Source: Tetrastigma voinierianum
Lineage: Eukaryota; Streptophyta; Magnoliopsida; Vitales; Vitaceae
NCBI GenBank assembly: GCA_016808115.1
Contig: JAEQBH010000035.1
Span: forward strand, 1,860,001 to 1,924,000
Direction of reading: 5' to 3'
Length of the DNA: 64,000 nucleotides
A program made the position numbers and the translations under genes. How positions within the stretch are numbered: the first letter of the stretch is position 1; every line of letters starts with the position of its first letter. The notes beneath the pieces are model-generated. The model was given only the letters and a program-made list of their open reading frames with translations. It did no database searches and had not been told where the DNA came from. Below are positions 58,251-64,000 of the stretch, in pieces.

Positions 58251-60320
58251 CCTCGCCCTAATTTTAGCTGCCGTCACAGACGTCCGTCTATTATGTAATC
58301 CCAAATGGGGTCCATCCAACTCGACTCGGACCCGATTTGGGCAACTTCCACGTCACATAGATCTACATGTAAGGCTCGCAAGGTATCACTGCGTGTCGAC
58401 CCGCCTCTCAGTCTCTCGTGAGGTCAGTTAAGGTCTTCACAAGGCATCGGGCTCGGGAGTTCTCCTGCCTTGGGATATGTCCGACCGAACCAAATTTTAA
58501 CTTTTCGCAAATCCCGTACCTTTAGGTATAGAATCATTCTCCACTCAGCCCCTCAGAGGTGTCTTCTATTTGTGTCTTACTACCACTGAGTCGCCGCACT
58601 GCTTCAGCTCAATTCCAAAGAATGAGCAAGGTCGAGGCTCGCTATGACGCCTCATATTCGCCCCTCGTTTGTCGAGGCCTGAATCCGAATCCGAGCGCAT
58701 ACTCAATGTCTATTCCTTCCGGGAGGCTGTGGATTGAACCGCCCTCTTCCTCAGGCGCTTGCGGGTCCCGTCTACGTAAAGTTTCTAGATGGGTAGGTTC
58801 GCCGGTAAGCTGAGTGTTCTCAGTTTCGCTCGAGGTGGATCTCATGACGAACCGCTTAAGACTCCGCCTTTTATTGCGCTTTTGGTTTATATCCGATGTC
58901 GAATTCTCTTAGCCTTCCCATGCAGGCCCACTTCACGCCTCCTTCCCGAGGTCTCTCGGCTTGCGTAACACTTGCTTCATCTGGACATTCCGTTGGAACT
59001 TCTCGGCGGTATGAGCCTAAAGTAAGGGCTGAGCTTCCAGAGATGCATTACTAATGCCAAGATTATTTTTCCATCCTGATACTCTTTCCCGCCTCCTCAG
59101 AGTTCTGACGCAATAGTAAACCGGGTGTCAGACAGTCTTTGTCCCCGACGAGGACAACGCCGGTCGAGAAGTCCAAAACAGCCTAAGCAGAGCGAGGAGC
59201 CTCTCACAACGGACCCTACTCGGGACCGGTGGAGAGGGAACGCTTCTTCGCACTTCAGATCCCATTGAAAGGCCCTTTTAAAACTTGGAAGAAGGCTACA
59301 CTAAGTATAGCAAGAATCCTTCCTGGCTGTATTTGACCTCCTTTATGCCCGAGGGCGATGGCATAGTTTAGCACAACTTTTATTTTGTCCGGATTTGCCT
59401 CAATTCTGGTCGACAGGAAACCAGGAATTTTCCATTGATACTCCCAGGCAATAATTTCGGCCGGATTTAGTTTCATGTTGTACTCCTCGTGGATTTGGAA
59501 CGCCTGATGTGATGAGCTTACATGTGAAGCTCAGCAGGATTTTACCAGCGATGCGCCCGTGTACACCTACGGTCGCTCCTATCCGCCCTAACATCCGCTC
59601 ACTCGCCTGGTGTGTACTCGCCTGAGCCCAAAAGGCATCACTGATAACAATAGGCTCCCCGCCTGACGAACGAGGCCCTTTCGTCATCTCGGGTCCAAGG
59701 CTGATCTGAAGTCAGAAATGAGAAGGCATCCATAAAACCGAGGAGTTCATGGTTTTTTCCACTGTAGCGCCTACGATGAGGTCGATCCGCCGGCAAAGTG
59801 AAACCGTTTTGGGCACGCTTGTTGATGTCGCTGAAGCGATGCGTAGTCGCCACTTTTCGTTTGCTTTTCGGGATAAGTACACGCGGCCAAATCCATTCAG
59901 ATATTCCACCTCTCCGATTGCTCCCGCCGAGGAGTTTGCCTCCTCGCTGGATCGCTTTCACCGCCCTCAAGAAGCTCCTCCTCTTGTTTTACCGCTTGGA
60001 AAGATGGGCCATGACGCTCACTTTATGAGTAATTATTGTAGGGTCAATTCCTCCCATGTCCGCCTGCTTCCACGCAAAGACGTCTTTGTTCTGTCTCAAA
60101 AAATGGGTGAGAGGGCTTTTGAGGTCTTCTGCTAGCCTGAGCCGATGTAGCTGTGTTCGTGGTCGCTTATCCAACTGCACAGATTCCAAATTTTCGAGGC
60201 TTAGGTCGGTGAACACCTTGTCGCAAGATGTCGAGCCATCCGCAGATATGTTATCGACCGCTTGCTCTGATGCCGAGTAGCATTCCCAGCCACTCGTCGT
60301 CTCTCGAACCATTCCTACTC
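58251..60320 (-). pseudogene. RT and RNase H of gypsy element 2, broken
   Basis: 59989-60312 (minus) reads ENLESVQLDKRPRTQL, LKSPLTHFLRQNKDVFAW and ADMGGIDPTIITHKVSV, the Tat pol segment at the RT start. 59638-59970 contains AVKAIQRGGKLLG, SEWIWPRVLIPKS, FSDINKRAQNGFTLP and LLGFMDAFSF (RT blocks 1-3, with missing or altered residues). 59255-59476 gives KLNPAEIIAW..KIPGFLSTRIEANPDKI, just after the active site (F..G......GI.ANP.KI). 58642-58845 gives TGEPTHLETLR. Many indels. Confidence 0.8.
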
Positions 60321-60559
60321 CGCTTATGGTGTGGAACTTGGATCAATGGTGGTAAGCAGAGAGAATGGCTTTTATCGCATTGAGAGAGGGTCTCGTTTAA
60401 CAACATATTATAAGGTGATTACGCCTACAACGCAGGAATCTGCTATCACATCGTCTCGGCAATGTGGATCTCCCAAGCAAGACACAGACGAGCCCAAGGG
60501 TAATACTTTTTCTCCTGAGAATCCGCAGATGGGCACCAGTTCCATTCTCTCCCTTTCGA

Positions 60560-60980
60560 TGCCCATCTTATCAAGGCCACATTTAAGATGATGTTAGCTG
60601 AACTTTCTGTCAACTAGGACCCGATGACCGCTTTTGTCGGGCCACAACCGTCGAATTACCGCGGCAGTCATGGGGTGCCGCATCCTCCAAGTCCGAGTCG
60701 AGAACATTATGGATGTGTCGAAATGGGGCGCTGACACCGCTTGTACCCGCCATCTCCGCCGACCGATGCTACGTAGATGGGCCTTCCGGGCTGAGCTGGA
60801 TTCCCCACCTCCTGCAAATCCTCCCGAGATCACGTGAATTTCCCTTAAAGGCTGTTGGTGTTGAGTTGTCGTCTGTCGAGGTGGTGGTGGTGGTCAGCCG
60901 AGCCGCAGCTTGGGGTTCTCGAGCCTGATTTTAGTTGGATTAAGGGCTATGAAGCGTCGGAGATACCCACGCCATATTAA
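60560..60980 (-). pseudogene. Protease region of gypsy element 2, broken
   Basis: 60594-60833 (minus) reads MISGGFAGGGESSSARKAHLR, then RWRVQAVSAPHFDTSIMFST, RHPMTAAVIRRLW and GHRVLVDRKFS. This is the region leading into the retropepsin active site, where DSGSS/DTGSS would be expected; the Asp is followed by RKFS, so the site is lost. Confidence 0.7.
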
Positions 60981-62422
60981 ATACTCTATTTCCTTCTTAA
61001 GCTGTATGCAATCATCCGTGTGGTGCCCATAATCCCTGTGGAACTCGCACATCTCGCCGTGCTGTCCCTGTGGCGGGTCTCACTTCATTTGAGTCGCCAC
61101 CTCAGAATTGTTCGTTGCATTTCGCGCAGACTCGCGAGCATCGGTGTCAAGAAGGGTGAACCGAGGTGAATAACGCTTGTCGCCTTTCGCCGCGGGTGGG
61201 CCCATCCATCTCTGAGGTTTCAACGCCTTTTGGGACCGCTTCTCATTCTTCGAGACCCTCCCGCCGCTTTGTCTTTTCGGGGCTTCAGCCCCTCTCGTCG
61301 CCTCGTCCCGGGCTTTTTTCTTTATGGGTGAGGAGCCCTTTCTCGGATATGAGCTTTTCTACCATTTGATGTATTATTCTCCGCTTTTGCGAGCACTTCA
61401 GCCATGCTTGCTTGAGGATTTTTTGAGATGGAAAACATCAAGTCTTTCGACTGCAACCCTAATCCAGCAATGAATGTGGTGATCGCAAACTTTTCACGTA
61501 TATCTACCTTAGAGACTCCGCGCTTGAACTCTTTGGAACATAGGACCTCGTGCTCTCCTCGTGGAGCTTGGCTTGATGGTCAATAGATGGTAATCGCTTT
61601 CTATACGTCCTAGCCTCCAATGAAGGAGACGAACGCAATGGATGGCCTTTAAATGAGGAGATTGATGGCGCAAGCCTCGTTAAAACTGTAGCCGTAATGG
61701 GCCCTTAATGTGATAGCGAAGCTCAGACGTACAAGGTTTTGATATCCATGCAAATTTCTATTTGATTTTGTGTCGCTGAGATGGTCGATCGGATCTCCGA
61801 CACCATTGAATGCTTCCAAATTGTGCATTCCGAACTTGGGGGCCGGAAGGGGAAGTGGAGCACCCCTGGGCCGTGAACGATGACTCCGCCGTTGTACCAA
61901 GGCACCATAGTGCCTAAGCGCCCTTATCACCCATTCACACCAAGCCGAAGCTCTCGCAGAGGCTCTGAACTCCTCGCTCCCATGATTTCGCCTCCTACTC
62001 CTTATCGAGGATGACGAGTTCAGCCCCCGACATGCCCACCGAGTGTCAAGCCAAGGCCCTCCTCTGTGTGGGCCAATCATGTCCACATGCCCCCCGGCTC
62101 CTACTTGACCTTTACTTCTCGCTTTCAAAGACTCCTGGGAATGTCGAGGATTGTGTCAGCCTCTTCGTGAGGAGTGAAAGTTGTGACCTGGAAAGCTCAT
62201 TGCAGGCCTCCCAAGAGGCATCCGTCGTGAGTTTCTAACCTCCGTATCAAAGGCCACAGGGGCGGAGCGCCCCACCTCGCTCGTGTTGGCTTGCATCGCT
62301 TCTAACACGCCAGAGGTCTCGCTCAAGGCTGCCGACGGATCCCGGCATCCTGGTGGATCGACGCCGCTTCCCGGCCAGGTTCCAAAGTTGATACCATCAG
62401 AATCGAAACCTTTATTTATCAA
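60981..62422 (-). pseudogene. gag of gypsy element 2, broken
   Basis: Probable start at 62422 (MINKGFDSDGINFGTWPG). 61649-62128 (minus) holds the gag core KFGMHNLEAFNGVGDPIDHL, then RNLHGYQN...LSFAITLRAHYG, continuing with FNEACAINLLI. About 61380-61460 encodes FIAGLGLQSKDLMFSISKNP and QASMAEVLAKAENN. About 61000-61050 encodes YGHHTDDCIQLKKEIEYLI, the region before the protease. It forms the particle and packages RNA. Several frameshifts. Confidence 0.8.
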
Positions 62423-62433
62423 GGAACCGCTGC

Positions 62434-62450
62434 TCCTACAAACGGCGCCA
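62434..62450 (-). other. Primer-binding site of gypsy element 2
   Basis: Minus strand TGGCGCCGTTTGTAGGA, 5 bases inside the 5' LTR. This TGGCGCCG start is usual in Tat/Athila-type elements. Confidence 0.8.
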
Positions 62451-62455
62451 ACCGA

Positions 62456-63108
62456 TGATGCCTTTTTTCAACCTTCCACGGCCGTGGAGGCTGGGGTCGC
62501 TGAGTCGGAATTCGGATTGTCACTGGCTCGGCCCGTGCACCGGCCTTGCTCTCCCTCGCAAAAACAAGAAAGCAAAGAGTGGTCTACTTGGCTTCATCAG
62601 GCCAACTCGATGCCTAAGCCGCCTTTATGAGAGAAAAGATAGACGCTTAGAGGGCAAATGTTGCGACCTTCACCGAAGTGGTGGCCCGTATTTATAAGAT
62701 ATGTTTTCCCAAATAGATGGTGATTAGTATTCTTTCCTATCGACGATATTTCTTTGCTTTTACCGTATCTGATTTGACTGGACAGAGTGCTTTATTTAGA
62801 ATTATCCTTCTTCCTCATTGGTGGGATATGGCTTGATCCACAAGATGAGCTGTTATATCGTGAATTATCTTATTTTCCTTGTTGGTGAGATCTAGTTGGA
62901 TTTGCAGGATAATATATTATTTCTATTTCCCTTATCAATGGGATTTAGTTTGATTTGAAGAATGTGGGCTTTCTTGATTACCCATAACTCGCCTTTGGCC
63001 ACTGACTGGCCTTCATTCCCTGGCCGGTTTCAAAGGCCTGAAGTGTTTAAATGGGCGCATTCTTCTGGTTGGCGAGGCCTCAAGGAGCCCATTTTTCAAA
63101 CCCTATCA
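62456..63108 (-). repeat. 5' LTR of gypsy element 2
   Basis: Pairs with 50336-51007. Read on the minus strand it starts TGATAGGGTTTG and ends GCATCA, with a TATA-like TTATAAATAC near 62686-62695. The many differences from its partner indicate an old insertion. Confidence 0.88.
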
Positions 63109-64000
63109 TATATATATCTATGTTTAGTAAAATTTGCTTTTGGTGCTAGGAAGGGAAATCATAGACACCATGGGTGTAATGAGACATTTATAATCTGGGG
63201 AGCCAAGACTGCGATCAAGGTATGCTCTATTTTCTACGCTGCGTTTAAGGTATGTGGCATGAGTCTCATTCTTCACTAATAACAGGGAAAATCTCAGAAT
63301 GAGTAGGATACGGGGTGTACCTCATAGCCGATTCAACCGTTCGGCGACTGCTCCTTCAACACTTCAATCTTTTCCCTCCTTAAAAGTCTTTTCTTTTCGC
63401 CTCTTCTGGCCCAACTCGTTTAGTTCTCTCATTCTTGTATCTCTTTGTTTGTTTGGTTGCATGAAGGGCTCAGGGTGGGATCTAATACAAGAAAAAAAGG
63501 CTGTTAAACATATATTATGTTGACTTAAAGGTAATATATGTTATCATTGTAACAATTATAACATATATGACTTGTTTATACGAATAATAACATATATAAA
63601 ATTTATTGAATTATTCCTTAACTTATATGAGAGAACCTTTGATAGATAATTTATAAGTCAAACATATAATAAATATGACCATGTGTCTAAGGTAATTAAA
63701 AAAAAAAGGTACAATATGATCATGTGTCTAATAAGGTAATTAAATAAAAGTAATATTAGTAATAGGAGTTTGTTTGACATACGTAAATTTAACTTACTCA
63801 TTAAATAATATAAATTATATATAGCAAACAATTTATTTTGAGTAAGTTAAAGTCAATGTTTATTTAATAATTTTTTAATTATCTTAATATCAATTTCAGT
63901 TTTTTATCAAATTGATTAGAAATTTTTAGTTTATATTATAAGTCATTTTTGTATCCATTAATATTAATAAATAAATGTTCTGCATTAAGATTCTTATATT
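63109..64000. other. AT-rich flank, no gene seen
   Basis: Resumes the (TA)n, then AT-rich DNA with repeated ACATATAT/TAACATATA and GATCATGTGTCTAA.GTAATTA words (63676 and 63717). ORFs 62962-63279 and 63299-63523 have no recognisable family and partly overlap the LTR. Confidence 0.5.

Larger units (their letters stand above)
50336..63108 (-). mobile_element. Ty3/gypsy element 2, Tat/Retand type, full length but decayed
   Basis: About 12.8 kb on the minus strand: 5' LTR (62456-63108), primer-binding site, gag, protease, RT, RNase H, integrase, purine tract, tandem array, antisense ORF (plus strand), 3' LTR (50336-51007). Same family as element 1, opposite orientation. Flanked by TATAT on both sides, but inside a TA tract this cannot prove a target duplication. 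All frames are broken. Confidence 0.9.

Noticed and set aside
59749..60135. 128-aa plus-strand ORF
   Set aside because: Antisense to RT of gypsy element 2, which has clear motifs on the minus strand.

Overview
This is plant nuclear DNA, and the TIR-type NLR resistance-gene relic places it in a dicot (TIR-NLRs are essentially missing from grasses). I cannot fix the family or species. There is no convincingly intact protein-coding gene. The window is a resistance-gene (TNL) duplicon riddled with transposable elements and one endogenous pararetrovirus, nearly all carrying frameshifts and stops. I see no rRNA, tRNA, CRISPR array or bacterial-type operon.

Layout. 1-2394: a decayed, internally deleted Ty1/copia element on the minus strand. 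2395-13560: copy 1 of a TNL-locus duplicon, with a broken TIR-NB-ARC-LRR gene on the minus strand (about 7740-12625) and a strong hairpin upstream of it. 13560-19875: copy 2, from which the TNL body has been lost and into which several DNA-transposon-like repeats have inserted. 19876-33356: a full-length, decayed Ty3/gypsy element of the Tat/Retand type on the plus strand, with a second LTR-type element nested in its gag. 33588-35428: a 1.84-kb fold-back element with near-perfect 9-bp target-site duplications (Mutator-like). 35429-36888: copy 3 of the duplicon, cut off by an endogenous Caulimoviridae-like sequence (36889-about 41050).

The viral locus is an inverted repeat. About 0.9 kb (the end of RNase H and a following viroplasmin-like gene) is present on the plus strand and again on the minus strand, with a promoter-like intergenic region between the arms pointing left into the plus-strand arm. 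41051-50274: LTR-like AT-rich repeats, including a second, inverted copy of the element nested in the first gypsy element. 50336-63108: a second Tat/Retand-type element of the same family on the minus strand, inserted into a (TA)n tract. 63109-64000: AT-rich with no gene seen.

The most interesting structures are: (i) the inverted-repeat pararetrovirus with an internal outward promoter, a natural double-stranded-RNA design; (ii) the two gypsy elements, each with an antisense extra gene between pol and the 3' LTR plus a roughly 90-104-bp tandem array; (iii) the triplicated TNL locus, in which one copy lost the receptor gene but kept its flanks; and (iv) the roughly 100-bp-arm hairpin just upstream of the TNL start. 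Single-base indels are so common that some frameshifts could be assembly errors; this would need read-level checking.
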